A stretch of 64,000 nucleotides of DNA, from positions 434,001 to 498,000 of the forward strand of contig QVRM01001782.1 of NCBI GenBank assembly GCA_003439945.1, in the 5' to 3' direction. The position numbers and the translations under genes are program-made. The notes under the pieces are model-generated. The model did not search any database. It was not told the origin of the DNA and worked only from the letters and a program-made list of their open reading frames with translations. Source of the stretch: Dermanyssus gallinae. Its lineage: Eukaryota > Arthropoda > Arachnida > Mesostigmata > Dermanyssidae. Below are positions 51,521 through 62,239 of this stretch, piece by piece (positions within the stretch are counted from its first letter, which is position 1; each line of letters starts with the position of its first letter).

Positions 51521-53227
51521 ATTACATCCGTAAGTGCTTCTTCAGCCGAACGCCCTGGAAAAAATCAATTTTGTTCTGCTGGTAAATCTTTGAAACATTC
51601 TCGAAAGAGCCTTTTGGCAAGGAGCGATGTAAGAACCTTGTACACTACGCTGGTTAATGCTATGCCGCGGTAGTTTTCTGGCTTTGTATTATCTCCCTTT
51701 CCCTTAAAAATTGGTTGCAGAAAACTTTTTCTCCACTGGTTTGAGATTGCACCTTGTCTAAGACAGCTGTTGTACATTACTGTGAGGGCAGGGACGGTCA
51801 CTGACATCGCAGCTTTAAGATGTTCGTAGACAATCTGGTCAGGTCCGGCAGACGTTCCATCTTTTCTTGTCATGATACCCTGAAAAACCTCTTCCTCTGT
51901 GAAGTCACTCCACGATCCGTTGCTTTCCTGTTCTTCTTTTTCCGGCAGGTCACAGTCGCGGGTGTAAATTCCCGTAAAGTATTCTAGCCACTCATCGTCG
52001 TTAATTAGTGGATTTGGTTCTTTGGGGCGTGTTGGAAAAAGAAGCCAAGGTCGGTAGAGGCTTTCCCGAATTTTGCGGAGTTGCATATCGGTTTCGTATT
52101 GGGCGCGCTTTGTCCTAAGCAGGTCTTTATACTTGCGCTGTAAAATAGCAAGTTGGGCTAAGTTCTTACTGCTGCGTTCCTTGTATTGGCATATTATTGA
52201 TATATGAGCACGTTGATCCGTCGCGACAGATGTGGATTGCGTTTGCTGGTTGTGATTTCGTTGACTTCTAGATTGAATGTTAGTTGACTGTGCTTTCTGT
52301 CGGCTGAAGGGATAATCTTCTGGTTGTTGATGCAGATGCCTGGCACACGTGCTGACGTCATTACTATGTCAACGACACTTGTGCCGTTCCATGCCGTATA
52401 CGTAGTTTCTTGCATATTGTTTTCGATCTGTAGTCTTAGGCTTTCAACTCCTTCTAAAAATAATGCGCTTCGTTCATTTTTTTTTTGAGAGGTCACAGTT
52501 AAAATCTCCGGCGATCACAATATATTTCGTTCTGTGTGGGCATTAAAGCAAACATTCGCCAATGTCGTATAAAATATTTCGTACCGCTCTTTCAGGTGGG
52601 CTGTATATACATATGCAATAGTAGTAATTAAAATAATTTTCTCCATATAGGCGTACATGTGATGTATTCTAGTCCTTCGACGTTCCACAAGAGGCACCTC
52701 GAATCAGTTTGCTCACAATTTTGTACCATGTCGTTGCATACCGTTTTACTGTTCAGTCAAGGCACACAATTCTGGCTCTCCATCTCATCATATTTGTCCG
52801 ATTGTCGCATTATTTTCGTGCCTACAGATTCTGATGGCTGCTGTTGTTCTTCAGCTCCAAACCCAAAAACCCGATAGGGTTTCAGTGGACCCCGAAATGT
52901 TCGAAATTGTATTCCTTCCGGCCAGACCGTTGGATCTAGAAGTTTATTAAAATGATTTGCGCTTACATGTACATGGTAACTATTATAATACGTTTGGTTT
53001 CTACCTGCTAGCTTTGTCACTTTTACCCCGGCCTCACTACCTATATATAATTCGGTTGACATATTCTTTCATGTCGTCCTCACTATAACTTAGTTGAAGG
53101 CGACTTACAAACAAAGCTCTGTAACGCGATCTCTCCGGTATATCTTTATCGTGGACGACTTTCAGGTCCGTCATTTTGTTCGTCCCTGTGCTAGTTTGGT
53201 TTGATCCCGTTCTGCCTTGTGTGCGCC

Positions 53228-53280
<53 letters not shown>

Positions 53281-53600
53281 TGTGGCAATTTGCGACGCGT
53301 CTGTAGTGGCCAAACTCTAACAAAACCGATTTTCGTAGCAGACGAGTGTGGCAACCAACTATAGTTAAAACGATGTAGTGGACTCGAACGTGTACCCTTC
53401 ACGTCTTGCTGGACATTTTCAGGAAGGGCTTGCCGTTTGTCAAGTACGTTACGTAGACAAACACGCACGTACGAGAGTAGGCCTTAACGGTCCGCTGCAC
53501 TCTACGCTGAGGATCGCGAGAAGACTCCATAGGTTGTTGATGATGGAAATCACCTGCCCTGCAGTAAGTTCACTAGCACGAAGGCTTCCGCTTCTACTGT
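51521..53600 (-). pseudogene. Family B copy 2, ORF1 and 5' half of ORF2
   Basis: Minus strand from about 53468. ORF1 fragment TGTNKMTDLKVVHDKD and SRYRALFVSRLQLSYSEDDM (RRM-like start); in another frame (53062-52757) VKVTKLAGRNQTYYNSYHVH, NKLLDPTVWPEGIQFRTFRG, ending VP-TGA. In the same frame as that TGA, CLLWNVEG opens ORF2. The endonuclease is deleted in part, retaining IYSPPERAV, VIAGDFNCDLS, WNGTSVVDIVM and DRKHSQLTF. The linker and fingers (52086-51565) have PLINDDEWLEYFTGIYTRDC, GTSAGPDQIVYEHLKA, FLQPIFKGKGDNTKPENYRG and LPAEQ. A (TA)n run lies in the coding region at 53230-53276. No 2A-like motif is seen; the 5' end is missing. Confidence 0.85.
53230..53276. repeat. (TA)n microsatellite inside family B copy 2
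   Basis: About 23 TA units within ORF1, absent from the 31.4 kb copy at the equivalent place. Confidence 0.95.
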
Positions 53601-54990
53601 CGAAAAATTAATGCAAATAAAGTTTGCAGATTACACACACATTTTTGCATATATGTAGTGTTCAGATGAAGTTTGGCCCTCTCAACGCCCAACGAATGGT
53701 GGTTTGGCAAAACGACACAAAAAACAAAGAGCGGAAACGCTTAGCTATTTAGCTTTCGTCATGCTAACTGCAGATCTCGTATTCGTCGTAAGGGAGAAAT
53801 CAAGTGCATTCGTTGCATTCTATACATATACGATCAGAGCATATAAAGTTTTTTTTTCTGGCAAGAGTAACGCACATCACTTAAGGCGGGCGTCTAGCTT
53901 GTTGCTATACACGCCCACTGCTTGATCCGTTTCAGCAAGCATGGTGAAGAACGAATGTGTTAGGATCTGGTTAAATCCCTCACGGACACGTGCAACCTAC
54001 GCCGCCTCTCAATAAGTGTGCCTGTCAGATTTTGTGTGCTAAAACTGATCCATAGTTTGGCTTTCACGGCACGGGCTGGGCTAGGGATTATTTTGGGAGA
54101 ACGATTTTTCACGTCATCAATAGCCGTACAAAATGATATATAAAGATAAATCTGTTTGCCATGTACCGTATGTAGCCGCTCCATCTGACAATGACTTGAG
54201 CATACTCCATGACTTCAGCATGCTTCTTCACAATCGGTGTTATAAAGGACCAAATCTGTCTATACTATATCGTAACTATGCATATGCAAAAGCAGAAATT
54301 TTCAACGACATTTGAAGTGCTCGCGATTGTAAAGTCAAAGGCGCACACCGTGATCTCTAACATGCAGGGCGCATAAAATGTTCGTTATCACAGGAAATCC
54401 TTGACAGAGATTAGTCGCAGTGATAAACATCGCGTCATCCGAGGCGTGGCTATAACCACCTCTTCTGCTCTGTGTTTAGTTTACATAATCTAATAACAAT
54501 CACATGCTTGTGCACTGTGGCGCAGCTAAGCCGTTCAAGTGTATTATACAGGACTTACAATGACCTCTACCTGCTGCACTTCTGTACAACCGTCAGGCTA
54601 AGGTGACATCAAGCGTGGTGCCATTCATCAGGAAATTGGGTAAGACTTAGTTACAAAAGAATGTGCGGTAATAGCGGGTGACAGCTAAGATCCAAAGTGC
54701 CATCAGGGCGACAGAACGCTTTCGCCTAAAATTCAGATAGAGACGCACTCTGCGTGATGAGCGAACGTACATGCCTAAGTAGAGATACAAGCTGACCCCG
54801 GCCGTCTGGATTCCCGGTACTGGGCCTTGCAAACTTTCTTGTACTACTGAAACCAGTAGACTAAAGTACGTTTTACTTGGGATGAGGCGAGCTCGAGAGA
54901 AAGATCCAGTGGACAGCCTTGGCTGACGAAAAGATGGCACATCAGTTTTACGTAATAGCGGGTACGGCCAGTTGAAAGATAGGTGTAAAG
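53601..54990. other. Stretch without recognised gene
   Basis: The only open frame of note is minus-strand 54990-54647 (VRLYLNFRRKRSVALMAL and RYYRTFFCN), which resembles no family I can name. Everything else is short. Confidence 0.5.
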
Positions 54991-54993
54991 CAA

Positions 54994-55169
54994 AGTTTTC
55001 GGGCTGACTTTCAGCCAAGATTTAACGTCCACGGAACTGTTTTTCACATTGCTTCATAGACGGACCCCCAGAAATACAAATGTGCAGCGGTGGGGTTCGA
55101 ACCCGCGCACCTATGTGTCTCCTCCGGTTGCGAGGCGGAGACTTAATCCACTACGCCACCGGGCTCGAC
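54994..55169 (-). mobile_element. tRNA-derived SINE, copy 2 (176 bp)
   Basis: The same length as copy 1 and nearly identical on the minus strand, from GAGCCCGGTGGCGTAGTGGA to GTCAGCCCGAAAACT. Intact A and B boxes. No clear target duplication. Confidence 0.92.
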
Positions 55170-55238
55170 AAAAATTAGTGTAATGCTGGCTAAGACAATT
55201 TAGAGGAAGGAGGACACTAGTTTGTAATCGACCTAAAA

Positions 55239-55405
55239 CTTTTTCGAGCTGACTTTCAGCCCACGTTTACAATGCTTTCGCATTGCTTCGTAAAGAACGG
55301 ACCCCCAGAAATACAAATGTGCAACGGTGGAGCTCGAACCCGTGCACCTATGTGTCCTCTCCGGTCGCGAGGTGCACGCAGATACGCCACGCCACCTGGC
55401 TCGAC
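55239..55405 (-). mobile_element. tRNA-derived SINE, copy 3 (diverged)
   Basis: Minus strand, GAGCCAGGTGGCGTGGCGTA to GTCAGCTCGAAAA. The B box reads GGTTCGAGCTCC. About 15 percent diverged, with small indels; about 70 bp from copy 2 in the same orientation. Confidence 0.88.
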
Positions 55406-55840
55406 AACTGCTATCGACCTGTGCGCTTGTGATCATCCGTTTCCTAAAGAGAAGACGCTTCCGAATATCTAAGTGCAATCATCGATTTTAAGGCATTCAA
55501 CATTAAAGTTGTAGAAACTTGTAATTTCTTTGCCGGGGTTTGCGATTCGCTGCTGCTAATTCCTTCGCACGAAATACAAACGACCTCAATTGCGCTCGTT
55601 TCGTGGGAGAAACTGAAGCCATGCTTGATTTGAAAATAATGGGACCGAATGCCTATTATCATGAGAGGCTGTGGGGCCTCGATGCGATGCATGCGCGGGA
55701 AGCACTTTTTCATTGGAGTATCTAACAAAGATAAAACAGTGTATATGCATTTTTAGTTTCACGAACCGTTAAAGTGTACTACGTAGACTACCCAGATGAC
55801 GACCTATACAAATTGGAATATTTCGTCATAATATATTGCA

Positions 55841-55842
<2 letters not shown>

Positions 55843-55930
<88 letters not shown>
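55843..55930. repeat. Long (TA)n microsatellite
   Basis: About 44 TA units, the longest in the window, ending exactly at the start of the fold-back element. Confidence 0.97.
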
Positions 55931-55935
<5 letters not shown>

Positions 55936-56745
55936 GTTGCAGACATTTTTCATAATAGGTATAGGATAATTGTAGAGCTCGTTAAAGCAAATGTTTTTCC
56001 AATGGAACATGATCTCTGAGAAGCCTTGTTTTAGAGTGAGAGTGAAATTACTACAATTTGTGACACTGGTGTTTTTGCCCGACATAGGAGCACAAAATGT
56101 GCTGTTCCGAGACAACCAGTCCTCCCATACAGAAACTAAGCACACCTTCGTGATAAAATTCTGCTTCTTCCGAAGAATATACAAGGCCAGTCAGAAGACG
56201 CGACAGAGGTCGCTTAGAGAAGAATTTGCCAAAAATAAAGTTCTTTATTAGCGTTCACGCCAAATACTTCAAAATCATAACCCTACAACCACCCACAGCG
56301 CTCAAAACACATGCGGGCTGTGGTGGCGGAGTAATTACGATTTCTCGGTGGGCATGTCGAGGTTAACTGCATGTAAAATGACTGTGTGGCGACGTTCACT
56401 ACCGACGACGTGTCGCGCGACAGCCACAGCGCGCCATTTTTCATGCACTTAATCTCGACATGTTCGCCGAAAAATCGTCATCACTCCGCAACCACAGCTC
56501 GCATTGACATAGATTTGGTACCAAAATGATCGTCATGAAATGCGCATTTGCCGAATTATCCTTCTTGTCTCACAGCACATTTTGTGCTCCTATGTCGGGC
56601 AAAAACACTAGTGTCACAAATTGTCGCAATTTCACTCTCACTCCAAAACAAGACTTCTCAGACACCATGTTCCATTGAAAAAATATTTGCTTTAACGAGC
56701 TCTACAATTCCCTATATCTATTATGAAAATTTTCTGCAACACCTT
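55931..56745. repeat. Fold-back (long inverted repeat) element, about 815 bp
   Basis: It starts AGGGTGTTGCAGACATTTTT and ends ..TTCTGCAACACCTT. The arms pair over most of their length: for example ATTGTAGAGCTCGTTAAAGC on the left (about 55969) and GCTTTAACGAGCTCTACAAT on the right (about 56690), and inner blocks around 56315-56390 and 56440-56520. The left arm carries about 170 bp without a partner. No protein is encoded. It is a MITE-like or fold-back transposon of unknown superfamily; related copies lie at 22 and 29.5 kb. Confidence 0.85.
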
Positions 56746-56834
56746 GTATATACAATACAAAGTCTCCTTTATTGAAAAAAGGGTGTTAAAATCACATAGT
56801 AGTCTTTACACTGATGGGCACGTCGCGAAACTCT

Positions 56835-57965
56835 TCATGCAAACGCGTTATTCACAACTTCGAAATTAGCAACTTCCGGTGGAGTAACTGACACACCACT
56901 ACGTAGATTATTTGGACGTAATGTGAAAAAAGTACTAAATGTATTACTCCGGATTAGTTGTTTAAAAAGTCTCATGTCAACTTGCATTTGGTACTCGCTC
57001 ACTGTTGGGAGTACGAGACTCTCGCGTCTTACATTGCAGCGCCGTGCAACTCGTTTGACAAATGCATCCTGCACTCGCTGGAGCAGTTCTACATCTTTTC
57101 TATAAAAGGGCGCCCACACGTGTGAACAATATGTCCACTTTGGTACAACAAGCGTATTATACAGTTTTATGTACATTGCTGGGTCATGCCCGATAAACGC
57201 TCTAAGAATGAGATTGCACAGCCGAGACGCAGATTTTACAACTTCGGCGATATGAAAAGTATACTTCATTTGGCAATCAAATGTAACACCTAGGGGTTTG
57301 TATATTGACACTTCAGGTATGCTATGACCGTTCATGAAATATGAAGTGTCGTCTTTGACTGTTTTCAGCACGGCGCATTTAGAAGTGGATATTTCCATTC
57401 TATTCAAGTGGGCCCATAGTAGCACGGCATCAATTGCCTTCTGTAACTGGGCCTTGTCTTTGTCGTCTTTTACTTCAATGTATATCTTTAGGTCGTCGGC
57501 ATAAAGCTTGTAAATCACCTCGAGTCTGCCAAGGACGAGTTTAAGGTCTTGAGCAAAAATTGCATACAAGAGCGGCCCTAGGCAGGAGCCTTGTGGGACT
57601 CCAGACGGACATGGAGCAGTACCAGACATAGCACTTTTTATCTTGACTCTAAAGCTCCTGCCAGTGAAATAGGCTTGGCACCAATTTCGAACCCTAGGTC
57701 CGATGCCTAGCGATTGCATCTTGCTTAGTAAAATTTGGTGGTCAACCCGATCAAAAACACGCGAAAAGTCAAAGTAAACGATGTGGAGCGGAGATCCGTG
57801 ATTTCGCGCCAGGGCCCAGTCATGAGAGACCTCCAATAATTGGGTTGCTGTCGATCGCCCCTTAGTAAATCCGTGTTGCTGATTGTCTAAAAGTTGGTTA
57901 GACGATAAGAAATTATAGATACAATCAACGACTATTTTTCCATGATTAAACAGGGGATGGCACAC
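56835..57965 (-). pseudogene. Family F reverse transcriptase
   Basis: 376 open codons. Motifs: NFLSSNQLLDNQQHGFTKGR, STATQLLEVSHDWA, HIVYFDFSRVFDRVDHQILL (motif A), SGVPQGSCLGPLLYAIFAQD (motif B), YKLYADDLKIYIEV (motif C intact), YKPLGVTFDCQMKYTFHI (thumb), and WTYCSHVWAPFYRKDVELLQ with RVQDAFVKRVARR towards the C-terminus. This is the jockey/CR1 arrangement, without a C-terminal zinc motif. It is in a different frame from the linker because of an indel around 57945. The remaining polymerase domain has no internal stop. Confidence 0.88.
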
Positions 57966-58701
57966 TGGGCAATAGGTCGGTACTTCTCAGCAGTTGCTCT
58001 AGAGCCCTTCTTGTGCACAGGTGTGACAATGGATTCACGGAAGACGGTGGGAACTTCGCCATCTTTGAAGGACCGGGTGAAAATTATTGCCAGCGGCTCG
58101 GCTAGAAACTCGGCCAGTTCTTTGAATACAATAGGTGGTAGCCTATCAGGCGTAGATGTGCTTTTGCGTTGCAGATTTCGAAGTTTTTCAAGCACAATGA
58201 AAGGATGAAATTCAATGTCATTGAGTGTGTGCGCCGTTTGCTTGATTCTCGTGATGGAGACGTTTTGAGGCTTTGTGTAGACACTTTTGAAGTAGTTCAG
58301 CAGAATCTCGGCCTTGTGTCCATCTTCGACTGCGGTGCCTTTTTCATGTATAAGCGGCGCTACTCCGAACTGTTGTTTAAGACGCCGGCCTGCATATCGA
58401 AAGAAGTCCCTTGCATCGCGGACATTCAGATTACTTTCCTCCAAGCGCCGACAACGCAATGCTGTACGTGCCAATTACGCGAGAGGCGTTTATGGCTTTG
58501 AAAAGAGGGTGCACTACTATTCAGTTTTCGAGTAGCTCTGTCCATAAAAGATTGTAGTGGGGATGATCTTTGCATCATTTTCGGTGTATAACCTTTTACA
58601 AGGACGGATATGATATTTAGGAAAGAACAGTACTGGGCATCTACTGATTGGCATTGTGAAAAAAATAGACGCCAATTTGTGGTTGCTAGGGTGGCAGCCA
58701 T
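57932..58701 (-). pseudogene. Family F linker and fingers
   Basis: NWRLFFSQCQSVDAQYCSFL and LVKGYTPKMM (58701-58560) give the usual post-endonuclease linker. After a frame change, RRLEESNLNVRDARDFFRY, EKGTAVEDGHKAEILLNYFK, STPDRLPPIVFKELAEFLAE, GEVPTVFRESIVTPVHKKGS and YRPIAQCAI follow up to the indel. Confidence 0.82.
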
Positions 58702-58833
58702 TGCATTATAATCAGCTTTATAGAAGTTTAGAGGTGGATCTTCGTTACGTTCTTGTCTTTTTGCGGATATTTTGAAGGATACAGCCAGATGGTCGGACTT
58801 TACTGGAGAATCACCGACAGTAATATCAGTAAT

Positions 58834-59372
58834 TCATTCTTCATTATCTGTCAATAGCAAATCCAGTATGTTCTGTCCCCGGGTGGGGACCGTAACAAGT
58901 TGCACAAGTCCAGCAGAACAACAGAAGGAGCTGAAGATGTATTCCTTAGTTTCTGCAGAAAAGTTAAGGCTTCCTGTGGTCCAGTCTATTCCAGGCTGAT
59001 TGTAGTCACTGGTCAAAATGACGGGCCAGCTTACTTGAACTAAACCATCCAAGGCGTCACATAATGTGCGCATTCGTTGCGCTAGCTCGGCAGAGGAACC
59101 GGTTGGAGAAAAATAGGCACATATTACCCGATGACATTGATCGGTCCCACGTAGCACGTCGATGGCGACAACCTCAGCACAAGTATCGCCGATATCGATG
59201 TCGCAGCATCCCGGCTCAGGCTTGCAAAGTATACATACTCCGCCTCCACAGCGGCCCATACGGTCCTTACGAAATACGGAGTAACGGCCTCCCAGTGACA
59301 GCTCTGCCGATGATATATTTCCTGCAGACGCCCAAGTTTCAGAAATGCATAGAATGTCCGGAATAGAATATA
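58834..59372 (-). pseudogene. Family F endonuclease domain
   Basis: From about 59350: SIPDILCISETWASAG (metal-binding Glu in SETW), GGRYSVFRKDRMGRCGGGV, VICAYFSPTGSSAELAQRM, PVILTSDYNQPGIDW (the GDFN block, here SDYN), and VTVPTRGQNILDLLLTDNEE. The C-terminal SDH block (about 58790, VKSDHLAVSF-like in another frame) is also visible. It is the typical CR1/jockey order. The first about 20 residues are lost at the junction with the family C element. Confidence 0.85.
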
Positions 59373-59400
59373 TATATTTAGTAAACCATATGTTTTATTT

Positions 59401-59412
59401 AACTCATAACGG
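59401..59412. repeat. Target-site duplication, left (family C)
   Basis: AACTCATAACGG, repeated exactly at 61493-61504. Confidence 0.88.
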
Positions 59413-59451
59413 GGCCTCCACCTCCCCGATGGTTGGAAGGATGACCGGTCA

Positions 59452-60504
59452 TTGGCGGTTATTGTCCGGAAGAACCTTCGCGACTTTGCTCAGGGGAAAC
59501 GGTTTGACGATGGCAGTAGTCCTCTTTCAAACGTACGTCCCCGACAGCGGACAGTTGACACCGTCCGGCTAGCCATTACCAAGCTTTCGGAAGGCGACGT
59601 CTCTTCGACGGCCAGGGTCTTAAACTCAGAAGACACGCTGGCGCAGAAGTCTAGCGAGACGGTTTTGCTCTTGGATAAGCACCCGCCCGCGCCGTCACCC
59701 CTGTCCTGGCCCAGCCCTCCTCAAGTGCCCTTGCCATCAACCACATCAGCCGACAATGTTCGATCTGCCATAAACACGTTTTCTCGAAGTTCCGCCGCGG
59801 GCCTTGATTTTATCAGACCACGGCTTCTACAAGACCTGCTGTCCCCCGCTTTAGGAGCTGTCGCCGACCGCCTTGCGGCCGCCCTCGCCAAAGTCGTTGA
59901 TCTTCTTTGCTGGGGCTCGCCGCTCTCCGAATGGCGACCGCTCATCTTTGGGGCCCGACTTTTCGCCCTCAAGAAGAAAGATGGCAGCGTGAGGCCCATC
60001 GCATGCTCATCTGCAATCCGGAGGCTAGCGGCAAAAATCGGCATCTTTGAGAACAAGGCAGACATCTCATGTGCTCTTGGTGACCATCAGCTTGGGTTTG
60101 CGACACCGGGAGGATGCGAGGCCGCAGTGCATTCGACTCGGTCCTTTTTGGAGTCACGCTCTGCAGCTACCCTTGTGGTCAAGTTTGACTTCAGGAACGC
60201 GTTCAACAGTATTCGAAGGGACCATTTGTTAAGTGCCGTGAAAGCTTGGACCCCGAGCATGTTCCACCAGGTGGAACTTGCTTATAAGGAGCCATCCTGC
60301 CTTTTTCTGCCGCACGATGTCATAATGTCGCAGACTGGGGTACAGCAGGGCGACCCGCTGGGCCCGCCGCTGTTCTGCCTGGCTGTCAAAGAGTTAGTTG
60401 ACTCTCCGAGTGCCCGCTTAACGTATGGTACTTGGATGACGGTGTACTGGGTGGCGCCCCGATGCAGTTCTGAGGGACATCCACAGAATCATCGAGTTCG
60501 CTGA
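59452..60504 (+). pseudogene. Family C reverse transcriptase, fingers and palm
   Basis: Motifs: RTVDTVRLAITKLSEGDVSS and NSEDTLAQKS (N-terminal helical region); SSAAGLDFIRPRLLQDLLSP (pre-palm); FALKKKDGSVRPIACSSAI (fingers, KKDG-x-RPIA); CALGDHQLGFATPGGCEAAV; VVKFDFRNAFNSIRRDHLL (motif A); and SQTGVQQGDPLGPPLFCLAV (motif B). A frameshift just before 60426 puts WYLDDGVLGG (motif C, 60426-60455) in another frame. This fingers signature and YLDD box are unlike the other families in the window; I recognise the type from invertebrate genomes but cannot assign the clade. Confidence 0.82.
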
Positions 60505-61430
60505 ACGGAGCGGCCTGGCTCTAAACTCTGCGAAGTGTGAGGTCCATGTTGTAGGAGGTGCTACGGACTCTGAAGTGCTGGAGGCTCTCCCAGGGTGCAA
60601 GACTATCGGCACGGATTTAGAGTTGCTGGGCGTACCTCTTTTCCCGCAAGGAGTTCCGGCTGCCCTCGAGAGGTGGCTGGCCAAGCTAGAAGATGCGATG
60701 TCACGCATTCACTTGGTGGGTTCTCATCGAGGTCTCTTTTTTCCGAGATCCTCCTTTTCGGCCCTACGTCTCAACCACTTGTTTCGAGGTGCAGATTGTT
60801 CACTGGCTTCCAGACTTCTTGAAGGACTTAACGACAGCATGCTGGCTACAGTAGAGGCGTTGCTGAACCTTAGTCTATCCACGGGTGCACGCCAACAAGC
60901 TCTACTCGCCGTTCTTTCGGGTGGCCTAGGGTTATCTGATGTGACTGTTTTATCTGAGATAGCTCTGGCAGCTTCTCTACACAGGTCTATGGAACAGGCT
61001 AGAAGCCTTCTCGATTCGGCTGCCCTCACAGACTTAGAAGCCCGATTGGAAACAAGCCGCCGTAGAGCAGTTGCTCTGTGCGGTCACGAGCCCGCCGAAG
61101 CTGGACACCAGAAAGAATGGTCAACAGCTCTATATGAGCAAAGGGTCGTAAACCTCATTGCGGGATGCACGACGGACGCCGACAAGGCCAGGCTGCGCGC
61201 CGTCTCCTCCAAGGGGCGGGCGCATGTCCTTCGAGACCCTTGGCGGGCCCGGTCCATATACTCGAAGTTTGTTACAAAAGGTCGGGAAACGCCTGATTCT
61301 AGCCAGCGGAGACAAACGAGCGGGTGATTTTCTCAGACAGCGCCTGTCGCTGGATGTGCAACGGGGCAATGCGGCCTCGGTTCGGGGCACTCTCCAGAAA
61401 TGGCTGGTCCCTACACTGGACCCCCCGTAA
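60461..61430 (+). pseudogene. Family C reverse transcriptase, C-terminal region
   Basis: After a second frameshift, DAVLRDIHRIIEFAERSGLA and NSAKCEV continue (motif D, connection), then TIGTDLELLGVPLFPQGVPA (thumb L-G-V-P-L motif), a long helical domain, VNLIAGCTTDADKARLRAVS, and, after a third frameshift at about 61265, KRLILASGDKRAGDFLRQRL and DVQRGNAASVRGTL. The stop is at about 61430. The last block is conserved in relatives of this family, but its function is unknown to me. Confidence 0.8.
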
Positions 61431-61492
61431 CGGTGCACACGTTCGCAAGGACTCAAATGTCATGTTCCCACCCTGAATGATTGATTACATTG

Positions 61493-61504
61493 AACTCATA
61501 ACGG
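61493..61504. repeat. Target-site duplication, right (family C)
   Basis: Exact repeat of 59401-59412. Confidence 0.88.
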
Positions 61505-61536
61505 AGTGTAAACAATTGTCCCCCAACTACCGTGAC

Positions 61537-61570
61537 GATATATATATATATATATATACTTATATATATC
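61537..61570. repeat. (TA)n microsatellite
   Basis: Two TA runs separated by CT. Confidence 0.95.
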
Positions 61571-61999
61571 ATTGTAATAAAACACATGTTTTTGTGTAAT
61601 AAAATAGCATTGAGCTATTCGTTTAAGACATAGCTCTCTAACAGGTATCGAAGTTTCTTTGGTGATAAAGTTTATCGTGGAATCCGTGACGTTAATAGCG
61701 GGCCACAAGATGCTGGGTTGTGGTCCCTGCCAGTTCTGCGTTACCATTGCTGGCGGTTTGAGGAAACTTACGGGAAATGCTTGAACTTTCCTTATGAAGT
61801 TACTAATGAACTAAAGAAGAGCAGGGGTTTCTGGTACTGTCTAGTAATAGATCTTCTACGGGCGGTCGAGTAGAAGTCATAACGTAAACTAGCCGATTAT
61901 TCGCATTCAGTGGTAACCCAGCTTAGACTTAAAAACTACATTTGTAAGGAGGTTGTTTTAGACTGTCTAGACTGTCCTCCGTCTCCTACGGGCTTGGCA

Positions 62000-62235
62000 T
62001 TTAACCTAAGGTATATCTTCAATGCACCGAGGGCCGGACATGTTAAGATTTCTAGGGTTTCCCCAACAGCCCTTGTGGCAGCGTGGCCGCTAACTCCCAG
62101 GGGTATGGTTTATCATCTATTCTCAATGAGCATCGCGCAAAGAAAATTCGACCAACAACAGGGATCGAACCGGCGACACCTTGGTAGATGACAACCACTC
62201 AACATTTATAGCATTGTGATAATAACGAAGCTAGG
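62000..62235 (-). mobile_element. Probable tRNA-derived SINE of a second family
   Basis: Minus strand: TGTTGAGTGG (A-box-like, near 62205) and GGTTCGATCCC (B box, near 62160), about 35 nt apart, then a body with CCCCTGGGAGTTAGCGGCCA and GCTGCCACAAGGGCTGTTGG. No cloverleaf or tRNA gene ends were found and no target duplication was identified. Confidence 0.5.
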
Positions 62236-62239
62236 CGCT

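Larger units (their letters stand above)
56750..59400 (-). mobile_element. CR1/jockey-like non-LTR retrotransposon (family F)
   Basis: A single ORF2-type region on the minus strand: endonuclease (59372-58834), linker (58701-58030), reverse transcriptase (58030-56835), then a short 3' end AATAAAGGAGACTTTGTATT near 56785-56750. It is truncated at the 5' side, where the family C element with its target duplication begins (59401). The few frameshifts suggest moderate age. Confidence 0.85.
59413..61492 (+). mobile_element. Family C reverse-transcriptase element
   Basis: 2.08 kb between 12-bp direct repeats. It encodes a reverse transcriptase with a YLDD box and a long C-terminal domain; I see no endonuclease in the retained part. 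It ends GAATGATTGATTACATTG. A 3' relic of the same family is at 15.1-15.2 kb. It is probably 5'-truncated. It abuts and truncates the family F copy. Confidence 0.85.
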
